Part shown: one piece after another, positions 25,725 to 34,728 of the stretch
Position numbering within the stretch: the stretch's first letter is position 1
Layout of the letters: the number at the start of each line of letters is the position of its first letter
From: Verrucomicrobiaceae bacterium UBA2429
GTDB lineage: Bacteria > Verrucomicrobiota > Verrucomicrobiia > Verrucomicrobiales > Verrucomicrobiaceae
Reading direction: 5' to 3'
DNA length: 64,000 nucleotides
Assembly: GCA_002343505.1 (NCBI GenBank)
Contig: DDQZ01000069.1
Span: forward strand, 7,161-71,160
Program-made: the position numbers and the translations under genes
The notes under the pieces: model-generated
Told to the model about the DNA's origin: nothing
Database searches by the model: none
What the model saw: only the letters and a program-made list of their open reading frames with translations

Positions 25725-28130
25725 TCAACCGTGCATGACCAGGCCGCGGAAGGCGCTGCTGGCCATCATGGGCTGGAGGAGGTGGAGGGCGGCGCGGAGC
25801 TTGCCGGCGTTGGTGACGCGCGGGTTGTTGACCAGGAGCACATCGGTGGCCAGCGGGGCCAGGGGTGCCACGTCGGCGAAGTTACGCAGCACGGGACCGG
25901 CGTCGAGGATGATCCAGTCCACCTGCTGGCGGGCGCGGTCTATCCAGGAGCGGTAGCCTTCAAGCAACTCGGTGGTGGCGTAGGCGGGGAGGTCGTGCGC
26001 GGGCAGGAGGAAGAGATGCGTGTTGCCGTAGCGGAGCGCCTCCATGTCATGCGCCCAGGAGCTGTGGCGGGCGCTGTGGGGGAACCACTCGTGCAGGGCG
26101 GGAGCCACGGGGTTGCACTCCAGCAGGAAAACGCTGCGCCCCTGGTGGCAGAAGGCGGCGGCGAGCGCGGCGGCGGAGAGTGTCTTGCCCTCGCCCGCCT
26201 CGGCGCTGGTGATGAGAATGACACCGCCGAGACCGCCGCGGCGCAAGGCGTGCATTTCGAGCGTGCTGGTGAGCTGCTGGAGAGCCCCCGCCGCGCCCTG
26301 GGGTTCGGGCTTTAAAATCTGGCCGAGGATGTGCTCCGGCCGTCCGCTGCCGAGCATGGGCAGGCGGGCCAGCACGGGGGTCTGGCCCACAGCGGGAATC
26401 ATCAATGTCTCCCCCGCGCGCTGCTGCTGTGCGGGCGGCTGCATCACCGGAACTGGCGCGGGCGCATAAGCCTGCTGCGGCAAGGCGGCATGAACGGCCT
26501 GCTGCGGCAGCGGCCCGGTGGGCTGGAGCGGCATGTGCGGCACCTGCCGGGCGGAGGGGATGTGCGGTGAAGGCGAACCGCCCCGGCGCAGCGTTCCCAG
26601 AACATGGTCATTGAAAAGCCCCCAGCCAACGGGCAGGCCGATGAAGCAGACGCCGAAAAGGAAAAGGCTGGCGAGGGCGGCCACGGGCTTGTTCGGCTTC
26701 ACGGGTTTGTTCGGCGGCGCGGCCACGTCGGAGAGGGCCAGAGCGCCGCTGTCGGTGAACTGGCCGGTGACGGTGGCCTGATTGAGGCGCAGGACGATTT
26801 TTTGATAAAGCTCGCGATCCATGGCCACCTGGTCGCGCAGGAGGTTCTGCTGGATGTTCTTGCCGCTTTGCTCCAGGGACTGGCTGCGGGAGGTGTTCAT
26901 CTCGTTCTGATAGTCGGCCACCTGGCGCTCCATGTTCGTGACCTCGGACTGGGCCTGGGCAACGACGGCGTCCACGGAGCGGTCGAGGGCCATTTTGAGG
27001 GTCTCGATCTCGTTGGCCAGCGCGATCATCATGGGGTGGCGGCGACCGCACATGGGCTCGAGGGCTTTGCGCTGGGCGATCTTGGCGTCGAGTTCCTTGC
27101 GGTTGTAGGCCACCTCGGCGTTGTCGGCCACCACGCGCACCTCCATGAGGTCGCGCCCGGCCTGCTGGGCGGACTGGATGTTGCGCAGGTCGCTCTGGGC
27201 CTTGAACAAGCGCACCTGGGCGTCGGTGATGGCGTTGGTGAAGAGGCGCACGCGCTCGCCGGCCACGTCTTTGACCTCGCTGTCCTGGAGCAGGTTTTCT
27301 GACTTGCGGTATTCGGCCAGCTTTGCCTCGCTCTCCTGGAGTCGCTGGCGCAGCTCGGCGGCTTTTTCCTCCAGGTAGGTGCGGGCACTGTCCATCTGGG
27401 AGCCTTCCTGCTGGCCGAAGAAGCCCATGTATTCCGTGGCATAGGCATTGGCGATCCGCGCGGCCATGCCTGGGTCTGGATGGCGCACGAGCACGCGCAG
27501 GATGTGGGAGTCTTTTTGCGGCTCCACGCGCACACGGGCGCTCATGCCGTCCATGAAGGTCTCGCGCGGCGGGGATGGAATGCCGGGTTTGTAAAGGCCG
27601 AGGAGTTTGAGAAGCTGGTCTTTGCGGCCGACCTGGGTGGACTCGACTTCAATAAATCGCGCGCGGTCGGCCTCGGGGAAGCGGTCGTGAAAGTATTCGA
27701 GATACTTGCGGGACTTGATCTCGGTGAGGTGGTTGTTGATGAGCTGGGGGGCGCTGAGTTCGGTGACGCTCTGGCGGCCCATCTCGTTAAAGTTAAAGAC
27801 GTTCGTGTCCTGGAGGCGGAGACGCAGCTTGGCCTCGGCCTCATAAATGGGCGTGCCCATGCCCAGGGCGTAAAAGGCCAGGGCGGCAAGCGCCAACCCC
27901 GCCAGGAAACCCAGCCAGCCGAAGCGGCGCATGTAACCGACGAGGTCCGCCAGATTGATGAACGACTCGGTGAACTGCGGCGGCGGCGTGGCCAGATAGG
28001 GACTCGCATCCACCTGCGGCAGGTAGGCGGCGGGCAGGCCGGCCGGGGCCATGGGCACGAGACTGCGCCCCGTCTGGCCGGGGTGGCCGGGCGGCTGGCG
28101 CAGGGTGTCGAGCGGGAGGTGGAGGGCCAT
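25725..28130 (-). CDS. Wzz/Wzc-like chain-length determinant with BY-kinase-like domain
   Basis: 801 residues. An N-terminal Wzz domain with a membrane helix near residues 70-92, a long periplasmic coiled coil (~240-420), a second helix at ~480-505, a Pro/Gln-rich cytoplasmic linker, and a C-terminal P-loop ATPase. Walker A is 'TSAEAGEGKTLSA' and Walker B 'DWIILDAGP'. The Walker A' strand reads 'VFLLECNPVAP' where bacterial tyrosine kinases have a DxD(x)R-type acidic motif, and there is no tyrosine-rich tail, so kinase activity is doubtful. It should control polymer length and export with the neighbouring glycosyltransferases. Confidence 0.85.
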   Translation of the reverse strand: MALHLPLDTLRQPPGHPGQTGRSLVPMAPAGLPAAYLPQVDASPYLATPPPQFTESFINLADLVGYMRRFGWLGFLAGLALAALAFYALGMGTPIYEAEAKLRLRLQDTNVFNFNEMGRQSVTELSAPQLINNHLTEIKSRKYLEYFHDRFPEADRARFIEVESTQVGRKDQLLKLLGLYKPGIPSPPRETFMDGMSARVRVEPQKDSHILRVLVRHPDPGMAARIANAYATEYMGFFGQQEGSQMDSARTYLEEKAAELRQRLQESEAKLAEYRKSENLLQDSEVKDVAGERVRLFTNAITDAQVRLFKAQSDLRNIQSAQQAGRDLMEVRVVADNAEVAYNRKELDAKIAQRKALEPMCGRRHPMMIALANEIETLKMALDRSVDAVVAQAQSEVTNMERQVADYQNEMNTSRSQSLEQSGKNIQQNLLRDQVAMDRELYQKIVLRLNQATVTGQFTDSGALALSDVAAPPNKPVKPNKPVAALASLFLFGVCFIGLPVGWGLFNDHVLGTLRRGGSPSPHIPSARQVPHMPLQPTGPLPQQAVHAALPQQAYAPAPVPVMQPPAQQQRAGETLMIPAVGQTPVLARLPMLGSGRPEHILGQILKPEPQGAAGALQQLTSTLEMHALRRGGLGGVILITSAEAGEGKTLSAAALAAAFCHQGRSVFLLECNPVAPALHEWFPHSARHSSWAHDMEALRYGNTHLFLLPAHDLPAYATTELLEGYRSWIDRARQQVDWIILDAGPVLRNFADVAPLAPLATDVLLVNNPRVTNAGKLRAALHLLQPMMASSAFRGLVMHG

Positions 28131-28154
28131 GAACAGGAGGAAAGGTGCCTAACA

Positions 28155-29444
28155 TCATGCACCGGCCGCGACTCGGCAAGGCGTGGTGGCGGGAGTTTGC
28201 GTGGCGGTGGTCTCTTGGTGTTGGAGTTCAGGCTTTAGCCTGTCTGGTAGCGTCTCGCAGCCTGAAAGCTGAACTCCAACAGAAGAGGCGGGCAGGCCCA
28301 TGGCACGCAGGATGATGTCGTTGACGAAATTGACATCGAAGACCTCGGCGGCCAGACGGCGGCTGGCGCGGCCCATCCGCGGAATGAGGGTGGGGTCTTC
28401 CAGCAGGCGCTCCATGGCGCGGACCACGGCATCCACGTCGCGCACGGGTACAAGGCAGCCGTTTTCCCCCCAGCCGTCAGGCCCCGCGCCGCGCACGCAC
28501 TCGCGCGCGCCGACGGAGTCGGTGGTGATGACGGGCCTTCCGGTGGCCAGAGCCTCCAGTGTGGCGTGCGGCACGCCTTCGCGATACCAGGTGGGCAGGC
28601 AAAAGACATGCATCGTCTCCAGCAGCGCGGCCACATCCCGCACCATGCCGTGGTGGGTGAGCGTGCCCTCGGCCACCCATTGGGCAACCTCCGCCTCCCC
28701 GACGCGGTTGGGGTTCGGGTCAAAGGGCCCCACGAGGTGGAACTCGGCCTGCGGGAAGCGCGCCAGCACCCTCCGCGCCGCCTCGGCAAAGATGCGCACG
28801 CCTTTGCTGATGAGCAGCCGGCTGACGAGCACGAAGCGCGCGCGCCCGGCGGCTAGCGCGGCATCGTTTTCCATGGGCCGGTGTGGATACTCCTCCAAGT
28901 TCACGCCGGAGCCTGCGGTGACATGCACGGGCACGCCGGCGGGCAGCAGGCGCAGCTCCTCGAAGAGGCGCGCATCGTCCCGGTTCTGCATGAAAATGAC
29001 ATCCGCGCGGCGCAGGGCGAAGCGGTGCAGCGCCTTCGAGATCCACTGCACCACGGCCTGCTTCAGGGTCTCCGGTTTGACAAAGGTGAAGCCCAGCCCG
29101 GGCAGCAGCGCATACACACGCGGCACGCCGGCAAGACGCGCGACGACACAGCCATAGACGACGGATTTGATGGTGTAGGCGAAGAGGGCGTCGGGCCGCT
29201 CCTTTCTGAAGAGACGGAACATGTCCAGCCAGGTGATCCAGTCTTTGGCCGGGTTCACCCGGCTGCGCACCATGCGGATGGGTTCGTGGCGTCCGCCCGC
29301 CGCCTCGACATAGGCGCGCACATGCGGGTAGTCCTCGGCGGCGGAGGTGACGACCTGGCAGCCCGCGCGGGCGAAGGCGCGGATGAGGTCGCCGCGGTGA
29401 TAGACGAGCGTGTTGGCATCGGCGGTGAGGACGAGCACTTTCAT
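28155..29444 (-). CDS. Glycosyltransferase family 4
   Basis: 429 residues, GT-B fold. Opening 'KVLVLTADANTLVYHRGDLI', donor-binding region 'FVLVSRLLISKGVRIFAEAA' and 'CLPTWYREGVPHATLEALAT' with the E-x7-E motif, close to N,N'-diacetylbacillosaminyl-type transferases. It probably adds one sugar to a surface polysaccharide repeat. Its ATG overlaps the upstream DUF4091 gene by 4 bp. The conserved part ends near 'FVNDIILRAMG'; the last ~45 residues are encoded by or beyond a palindromic repeat at 28220-28280, so the C-terminus is not native to the family. Confidence 0.88.
   Translation of the reverse strand: MKVLVLTADANTLVYHRGDLIRAFARAGCQVVTSAAEDYPHVRAYVEAAGGRHEPIRMVRSRVNPAKDWITWLDMFRLFRKERPDALFAYTIKSVVYGCVVARLAGVPRVYALLPGLGFTFVKPETLKQAVVQWISKALHRFALRRADVIFMQNRDDARLFEELRLLPAGVPVHVTAGSGVNLEEYPHRPMENDAALAAGRARFVLVSRLLISKGVRIFAEAARRVLARFPQAEFHLVGPFDPNPNRVGEAEVAQWVAEGTLTHHGMVRDVAALLETMHVFCLPTWYREGVPHATLEALATGRPVITTDSVGARECVRGAGPDGWGENGCLVPVRDVDAVVRAMERLLEDPTLIPRMGRASRRLAAEVFDVNFVNDIILRAMGLPASSVGVQLSGCETLPDRLKPELQHQETTATQTPATTPCRVAAGA
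28220..28280. repeat. Palindromic element inside the 3' end of a glycosyltransferase gene
   Basis: Arms of 23 bp at 28220-28242 and 28258-28280 pair at 19 of 23 positions; the outer half (GTTGGAGTTCA / TGAACTCCAAC) is perfect. Each arm holds a smaller palindrome (AGGCTTTAGCCT; AGCCTGAAAGCT-like). It supplies codons to the C-terminus of the gene at 28155-29444. Confidence 0.8.
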
Positions 29445-31156
29445 GAGCGGCCTCCTTTCCTCACGATGAGGTCGGCCAGCTTGCGCCGCGCTTCGAAGAG
29501 CTTGTCCATGCGATCCTCCCAGTCGCCAAAGCCGCGCGCGAAGGTGTCGGCGAGCAGTTGGGCCTCATTGCACAGGCCGAGGTCGCGGGCCAGCATGAGG
29601 TAATCGTAGTCCTCGGTCATCTCGCGCAGCCACTTGAGGCGCACGCTGGCCACGGGCATGTGGCGGCCGTGGCGCTCGCGGGTGGCGGGGTAGATGTAGC
29701 TGCCGTCGCCATTGTAGCTGCCGGCCTCGGGGTGGAGAAAATTCCCCGCGTCAGCCCACACATCCACGCCCGGCTCGGCGTGCAGCGTGTCCCAGTAGCA
29801 AAAGCCGGTGATGCCATGCAGCGGCATGACCCAGGCGGGAATTCGGTGGTTCATGGCCGGGAAGTCGAGGCACCACACGGGCGGGTTCGACTCGCGCAGC
29901 ACCTCCGGTTTGCAGTGCGCCCGCTCCCACGCGTCCGGCATCTGCACGAGCGCCGCGTAGCACCAGACCTCGTCGCCGGCCTTGACGCGGCGCTCGATGT
30001 CGCGCTTCCCGTCAGGCGCCTCCATGTCCTGCCACACGGAGCTGATATGCGGCACCCAGATGTCCACGCTGCCGTCGAGCCTGCCCCACCAGGGATCATC
30101 GGGAGTGGGCTGCTCGGTGATGAGCAGGGGCAGGCGCACGCCGTGCTTGTGCTCCGCCTCGTTGAAGAAGTCCCCCCAGCGCCGCACCATCGCGTAATCA
30201 TCGGCGCTGTTCGGCTCGTCGAGGTCGCTGTGGATGACGTAGCCGCGCGCTTCGCAGCGCAGCTTTTTCACCACCTTCATCCAGGTGGCCGCGTAGAGCT
30301 GCGCCGCCTCCCGGTCCGCGCCGAGCGGGTCGGCGAAGGGCCACTGCGACCAGATGGGCAGGCTGATGGTGCTGGCGTGGCGGTGCAGCAGGTGCTTGCG
30401 CAGCGCCATCTCCACCGCGGTCTCGTCGAGCCTGCCGGTGCGGTGGTCGGGGAAGGTGGGGTGGATGGTGTCTATGCTCAGCCGGTGCCTGGCGAGCAGG
30501 TCGTGGTACTCCTCCAGCAGCGCGGCCAGCTCCGGCGCGGGCGGCTCCTGCTGGCGGTCAAAGCCATGCGCCTCGGCGATGCGCCGCCACACGGTCATGA
30601 TGGAACTGCGCAAGCGCGGCACGGTGGGCATGTCAAAGTCCAGCACCGCGAGGCTGAGCGGGTGGGTGAGGACCTCCGCGCCGTCCTTCCGCACGCGGAT
30701 GCCGCCGCTGTGCGCTCCCGGCTGCGCGGTGTAGGGTACATGCAGGTCCACCCAGAAGGGCTGGTTCACATTTTCCGTGTCCTGGGGCAGTTCCTGCCAG
30801 GGGAAGTCCTGCGGCACCAGCGCGTCCGCGTGCTCGCTGGGCGGCATGGGGGACATCGGCGTGGGCTTGGAGACCCGCACATAATGCGCGCGCAGCACTT
30901 CCGGTTCGGCAATGACCGACTTCTCCCCCGCCGTGAGCGCCGTCACCTCCACAGTGACACCCTTCAACTCCGCCGCCGCGCCGCTGAGCACCACCTGCAC
31001 CGGCTCCCACTCGCCGCGCGCGGCGCGCAAATCCGGCGTCTGCTCCGCCATCGCCCCGCTGCGTGGCACGCGCGTCATGCCATCCACGAGGCGGAGGGAG
31101 AGGGCAGCGTGCCCCTGGCCGAAAAGCAGGGCAAGGCATGGAATGAGCCTCATCAT
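29441..31156 (-). CDS. DUF4091 glycoside-hydrolase-like protein
   Basis: 571 residues with a short signal peptide (MMRLIPCLALLFGQGHAA). N-terminal beta-sandwich (~20-190), then a TIM-barrel-like domain with the DUF4091/GH123-related motifs 'SDLDEPNSADDYAMVRRWGD', 'HGITGFCYWDTLH' and a C-terminal 'LREMTEDYDYLMLARDLG'. Related enzymes hydrolyse N-acetylhexosamine glycans; here the Asp-Glu pair in 'LDEP' may be catalytic. Coupled by 4-bp overlaps to glycosyltransferases on both sides, so it probably trims or degrades the same polymer. Confidence 0.82.
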   Translation of the reverse strand: MMRLIPCLALLFGQGHAALSLRLVDGMTRVPRSGAMAEQTPDLRAARGEWEPVQVVLSGAAAELKGVTVEVTALTAGEKSVIAEPEVLRAHYVRVSKPTPMSPMPPSEHADALVPQDFPWQELPQDTENVNQPFWVDLHVPYTAQPGAHSGGIRVRKDGAEVLTHPLSLAVLDFDMPTVPRLRSSIMTVWRRIAEAHGFDRQQEPPAPELAALLEEYHDLLARHRLSIDTIHPTFPDHRTGRLDETAVEMALRKHLLHRHASTISLPIWSQWPFADPLGADREAAQLYAATWMKVVKKLRCEARGYVIHSDLDEPNSADDYAMVRRWGDFFNEAEHKHGVRLPLLITEQPTPDDPWWGRLDGSVDIWVPHISSVWQDMEAPDGKRDIERRVKAGDEVWCYAALVQMPDAWERAHCKPEVLRESNPPVWCLDFPAMNHRIPAWVMPLHGITGFCYWDTLHAEPGVDVWADAGNFLHPEAGSYNGDGSYIYPATRERHGRHMPVASVRLKWLREMTEDYDYLMLARDLGLCNEAQLLADTFARGFGDWEDRMDKLFEARRKLADLIVRKGGRS

Positions 31157-32511
31157 CCCGCGATCACCTCCTCATAAATCCGCTCGTAAGCCCGCGCCGC
31201 GGTGGCAATGTCGAAACGCTCCACGGCGCGCTCGTGCAGCGCCCGCGCGTCACGCGGCGCGGCCAGCACCTCCTCCCAGGCGCGGGCGAGCGCCTCGGCA
31301 TCTCCCGCCGGCACCACGCAGCCCGCCTTTTCGATCAGCCGCGCGCAGTCGCCCACGTCCGTGGTCACGCAGGGCGTGCCGCAGGAGAGCGCCTCAATGA
31401 CCGTCATCGGGCATGCCTCCGTGCGCGAGGAGAGGGAAAAGACATCCAGCGCCGGATACACCTTCTCCGGCTCGTGCGAGAAGGGCGTGAAGTGAACCTG
31501 CGCGCGCCGGGGCATGATCGAGAGCGCGGCGCGCGCGGCATCGTCCAGTTCCTGCTCGCCCAGACCGCAGAGCCAGAAGTGCGTCTCCGGCCGGCGGGTC
31601 TGGAGCAGAGCGGCGGCGCGCAGCCAGGTGGGCAGGTCCTTCATCTCATGGAAGCGGCCCACGAAGCCTACCACCGGCGCGTCCGCCGGCAGCAGCATGC
31701 GCCTCCGCGTCTCCGCACGGATTTCCTCCGAGGGGCCGAAGCGCCGCGTCAGGATGCCGTTCGGCACCCACTCCAGGCTCGCGCGCGGATAACCCCAGGC
31801 CGTGTGCTCCTCCAGCGCCGCCGCCGAGCAGGACACGACCCGCGCCGGCACCACATGCGAGGACGCGCCCAGCAGCCAGCGGAAGACGCGCATCTTGAAG
31901 TCCGAGTCCCCCGGATTCCGGTGGATCTCCCGGCAGTGAACCCCCCACACCACATGCCTCACCCCCGCCAGGCGCGCGCACCAGCCGCCGATGAAGTCCG
32001 CGTGGTGCATCCAGGTCTGCACCACATCTGGCCGCGTCTGCCGCAGCAGGCGCGTCAGGCCGGAAAGCGCGGCCTTGCACAGAAAAGCCGGCGCGCCCAG
32101 GTCATGCACCTCCACACCCGCGTCACGCAGCCGGGAGATTGTCTCCGGCCAGGCCGAGCCATTCACCACCACCACGATGCGCCGCCAGCGCGCCCCATCC
32201 ATGGCCAGCACCAGGTTCACCAGCATCGCCTCCGCGCCTCCGCCGCCAATGGACGGCGTGAAATGCAGCACCGTCCGCCGACCCGCTCCCGCCGCCTGCG
32301 AGGTCGTCTCCCCGGCCGGCATGTCGTAGGCCGGGTGTGGCGACAGCCCGCCCGGCTTTGTGGACGCGCGCTCAAGCCGGAACTCCCCGCTGCCGCAAGC
32401 CGGGCGGTCCGGCGGCGGGAGTTGCGCGACGGGTGCTGATGCGTTTCCCGCCGGACACACCCGGCCTACGACCGCTCCGCGCCCGATCACCGGTCTTATC
32501 ATGTGATTCAT
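31153..32511 (-). CDS. Glycosyltransferase family 4 with element-derived N-terminus
   Basis: 452 residues from the ATG at 32511, which overlaps the deacetylase stop (ATGA). Recognisable GT4 sequence begins only at about residue 75 ('VLHFTPSIGGGGAEAMLVNL') and includes 'VGFVGRFHEMKDLPTWLRAA' and 'FSLSSRTEACPMTVIEALSC'. Residues ~14-63 are encoded by a 150-bp inverted-repeat element at 32323-32472. An internal ATG at 32322, just past the element, would give a 389-residue protein of normal GT4 length. Either start is possible; the overlap suggests 32511 is the ancestral coupling start read through the insert. Confidence 0.82.
   Translation of the reverse strand: MNHMIRPVIGRGAVVGRVCPAGNASAPVAQLPPPDRPACGSGEFRLERASTKPGGLSPHPAYDMPAGETTSQAAGAGRRTVLHFTPSIGGGGAEAMLVNLVLAMDGARWRRIVVVVNGSAWPETISRLRDAGVEVHDLGAPAFLCKAALSGLTRLLRQTRPDVVQTWMHHADFIGGWCARLAGVRHVVWGVHCREIHRNPGDSDFKMRVFRWLLGASSHVVPARVVSCSAAALEEHTAWGYPRASLEWVPNGILTRRFGPSEEIRAETRRRMLLPADAPVVGFVGRFHEMKDLPTWLRAAALLQTRRPETHFWLCGLGEQELDDAARAALSIMPRRAQVHFTPFSHEPEKVYPALDVFSLSSRTEACPMTVIEALSCGTPCVTTDVGDCARLIEKAGCVVPAGDAEALARAWEEVLAAPRDARALHERAVERFDIATAARAYERIYEEVIAG
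32323..32472. repeat. 150-bp element with 17-bp perfect terminal inverted repeats
   Basis: GTCGTAGGCCGGGTGTG at 32323-32339 and its exact complement CACACCCGGCCTACGAC at 32456-32472. A nested pair, CGCCCGGCTT (32349-32358) and AAGCCGGGCG (32397-32406), lies inside. There is no transposase; it looks like a MITE or complex REP unit. It is open in the reading frame of the glycosyltransferase it interrupts. Confidence 0.85.
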
Positions 32512-33503
32512 CCCGGCCCTCCTTTCGCCTTCCAGACGCGCACCAGCTCGAACGCGCCCGACGCCGTCGCCTCCGTCTCCCACACCGACACCGGCGCGCC
32601 ATAGCGCGGGATCTTCAACGGGTGGCACGACGCCTTCACCCGGCCCGGCGTCATGGTAAAGGCATGCTCAAAGCCCGCCGCCGCCAGCTCCGCGAGCGTG
32701 GTCTTGTCAAAGTCCGCCGGGTAGCCGTTCGGGATGCCGAACAGCCGCGGCCGCCGCCCCAGCTCCGCCTCCATCCGGTCCCGGCATTTCACGATCTCCT
32801 CCCGCTGCCGCTCCACCGTGCAGCGGGAGAGGATGGGGTGCGTGTGCGTGTGCCCGCCGAACTCCACCAAGCCCCCCGCCCGCATCTCCCGCGCCTGCTG
32901 CCATGTCAGCGGCCGCAGCACCTCCGGCAGCTCCCCCAGCCCGCCCGCCTCACTCACCAGCCCCGCGACCTCGGCGCGCATCTGCTCCTCCGGCAGCGTC
33001 TTCAGCCGCCTCAGCGCGCGCACCAGCCGCCGCGTGCTGGCTCCCTGGCATGTCATCGCCAGATCCGCCTCGTGGAACCAAAGCGGCCTCCCCTCATCCA
33101 GGAATCCCGTGCTCAGGAAAATCGTCGCCGGCAGGCCGAACTCCTTCAGCACGGGCAAAGCCAGCTCGTAGTTCGAGGCATAGCCGTCGTCGAAATTGAG
33201 CGCCACCGCGTGCTCCGGCAGCGACTGTCCCTGGCTCACCTTCCGGGCCATCTCCGAGAGAGGCATCACATGGTACCGCATGGCGAGACGGGCGCATATT
33301 TGACGAAAAAGATCCACCGGCAGATGCAACCCGCTGTCCAGCACCCCCGGAGGCGAGTCCGCGCGCCGCAGGCCGTGAAAAGTAAGGATGCAGCCCTGCC
33401 CGGCAAAATGTCCGCGCGCAAAGCCCGCCAGCCCGCACAGTACGAGAAGGGCGGATTTTGCAGTCTGGCCGAGGGTTGAGAGATCGCGAGGCAGATACTT
33501 CAC
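32508..33503 (-). CDS. Polysaccharide deacetylase family protein
   Basis: 331 residues from a GTG at 33503. The NodB-homology domain has the metal/catalytic motif 'LNFDDGYASN' (~residue 105) and 'FGGHTHTHP' (~220). An N-terminal hydrophobic segment (~15-33) may anchor it. It removes acetyl groups from N-acetylhexosamines of surface polysaccharide or acts as a chain terminator in the locus. First gene of the long minus-strand polysaccharide run; it overlaps the next gene by 4 bp. The AT-rich 91 bp between it and the divergent gene at 33595 should contain both promoters. Confidence 0.88.
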   Translation of the reverse strand: MKYLPRDLSTLGQTAKSALLVLCGLAGFARGHFAGQGCILTFHGLRRADSPPGVLDSGLHLPVDLFRQICARLAMRYHVMPLSEMARKVSQGQSLPEHAVALNFDDGYASNYELALPVLKEFGLPATIFLSTGFLDEGRPLWFHEADLAMTCQGASTRRLVRALRRLKTLPEEQMRAEVAGLVSEAGGLGELPEVLRPLTWQQAREMRAGGLVEFGGHTHTHPILSRCTVERQREEIVKCRDRMEAELGRRPRLFGIPNGYPADFDKTTLAELAAAGFEHAFTMTPGRVKASCHPLKIPRYGAPVSVWETEATASGAFELVRVWKAKGGPG

Positions 33504-33594
33504 ATCTTTATAATTTCAATAAATTGCCATAATCAGGCCCCCATTGCAAAGCCTTCTCTTGCCAAAGTGCCATTTCGAACGACTCAACGCCGTC

Positions 33595-34383
33595 ATGCCC
33601 GTCCGCCCCAGCCAAGTCATGCGTCTCGTCCATGAAAACCAGCCCGCCCACGGTGTCGCGGTCAGGCTGATGGACACGATTGTGCCGGAATTCGTCTCCA
33701 TGATCGGCTTTGACGCCATCTGGCTCGATCTGGAGCACCATCACCTCAGCGTGGAAAAAGCTGCTGAAATGATCCGTGCCGCGCGTGCCGGCGGCCCGGC
33801 AGACGTGGTGGCCCGCCCAGGCAAAGGCGAGTTCACCCGCATGGCCCGTCTGCTGGAGGCGGGAACCAAAGGCATCATGTACCCACGCTGCGAATCCGCC
33901 GCCGAGGCCGCAGAAGTGGTGCGCTGGGCCAAATTTCCCCCGCTCGGCGAGCGCGGTCTGGACGGCGCCGCCGCCGACAACCCCTACCGCCTCACCCCCG
34001 TGGCCGACTACCTCCGCCAGGCGAACCAGGAGACCTTCCTCATCGCCCAAATCGAAAGCCCCGGCGCTCTCGACCAGGCCGCCGCCATCGCCGCTGTGCC
34101 GGGCATTGATTTTCTCATGCTCGGCCCCGGCGACTTCAGTGCCAGCATCGGCGCGCCCGGACAGATGAACCATCCCGGCGTGGTGGCCGCCCATGAGCGA
34201 GTCCGCGCCGCCGCGCATGGCGCTGGCAAGCACTGGGCCGTCACCTGTTTCGACATGGCCCATGCTGGGGAATGCCTCTCCAAGGGCGCCAGGCTCCTGT
34301 TCCACGGTTCGGACTGGCGTCTCGTCAACAACGGCCTGCAGCAGCTCGTCCAGCAAGCGCGCGGACTCGGCGCGGGCGGTTGA
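33595..34383 (+). CDS. HpcH/HpaI-type class II aldolase
   Basis: 262 residues, TIM barrel. Motifs: 'FDAIWLDLEHHHLS', 'VVARPGKGE' (catalytic Arg), 'GTKGIMYPRCES', 'IAQIESPGAL' (metal-binding Glu) and 'LGPGDFSASIG' (metal-binding Asp). It cleaves or forms 2-keto-3-deoxy acids using a divalent metal; the exact substrate cannot be told. The ATG at 33595 gives the family N-terminus ('MPVRPSQVMRLVHENQPAHG'); an in-frame start at 33544 is not supported by conservation. Confidence 0.88.
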   Translation: MPVRPSQVMRLVHENQPAHGVAVRLMDTIVPEFVSMIGFDAIWLDLEHHHLSVEKAAEMIRAARAGGPADVVARPGKGEFTRMARLLEAGTKGIMYPRCESAAEAAEVVRWAKFPPLGERGLDGAAADNPYRLTPVADYLRQANQETFLIAQIESPGALDQAAAIAAVPGIDFLMLGPGDFSASIGAPGQMNHPGVVAAHERVRAAAHGAGKHWAVTCFDMAHAGECLSKGARLLFHGSDWRLVNNGLQQLVQQARGLGAGG

Positions 34384-34398
34384 GAGCGGCGCCGTCCG

Positions 34399-34716
34399 TC
34401 ACGAGAACTTCACATCCTTGCGCGGCTCCATCTCGAAAGCCTCGGCCTCCTGCTCGGCCACGTTCGGCTTGAGCACCTCCTCGCGGTATTTGATGTAATG
34501 CGGATCGTCCTGGCAGATGGCCAGCTTGTCCATGCTCTCGACCTCCAGATAGACGAACCATTCAAAGGAGTCGCTCGGGTTGACTCGCTTCCCCGTCTTC
34601 ACCGCCAGCACCTCCGGGATGCGCAGCAGGGAAACCCGGGTGCGGGACATCATGTCCTCCAGCTTTTCCGGCGTGACCTCCGGCCTGAGCTTGTAGAGAC
34701 TGATGAAGGCGATCAT
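34399..34716 (-). CDS. Small alpha/beta-barrel protein (Dabb/EthD-like), unknown function
   Basis: 105 residues with the layout of a Dabb or related ferredoxin-fold protein: an N-terminal beta strand (IAFISLYKLRP), a helix 'PEKLEDMMSRTRVSLLRIPE', a strand 'DSFEWFVYLEVES' and a helix with 'DDPHYIKYREEVLKPNV'. Such proteins are small dimers in stress responses or aromatic metabolism. It follows nuoA after 12 bp and is probably cotranscribed with it. Confidence 0.75.
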   Translation of the reverse strand: MIAFISLYKLRPEVTPEKLEDMMSRTRVSLLRIPEVLAVKTGKRVNPSDSFEWFVYLEVESMDKLAICQDDPHYIKYREEVLKPNVAEQEAEAFEMEPRKDVKFS

Positions 34717-34728
34717 GCGTGCCGCCGG

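Noticed and set aside
23948..25738. 596-codon open frame antisense to the K+ channel
   Set aside because: Repetitive His/Arg/Gly composition, no motif; the minus-strand channel has the selectivity filter and two TrkA domains.
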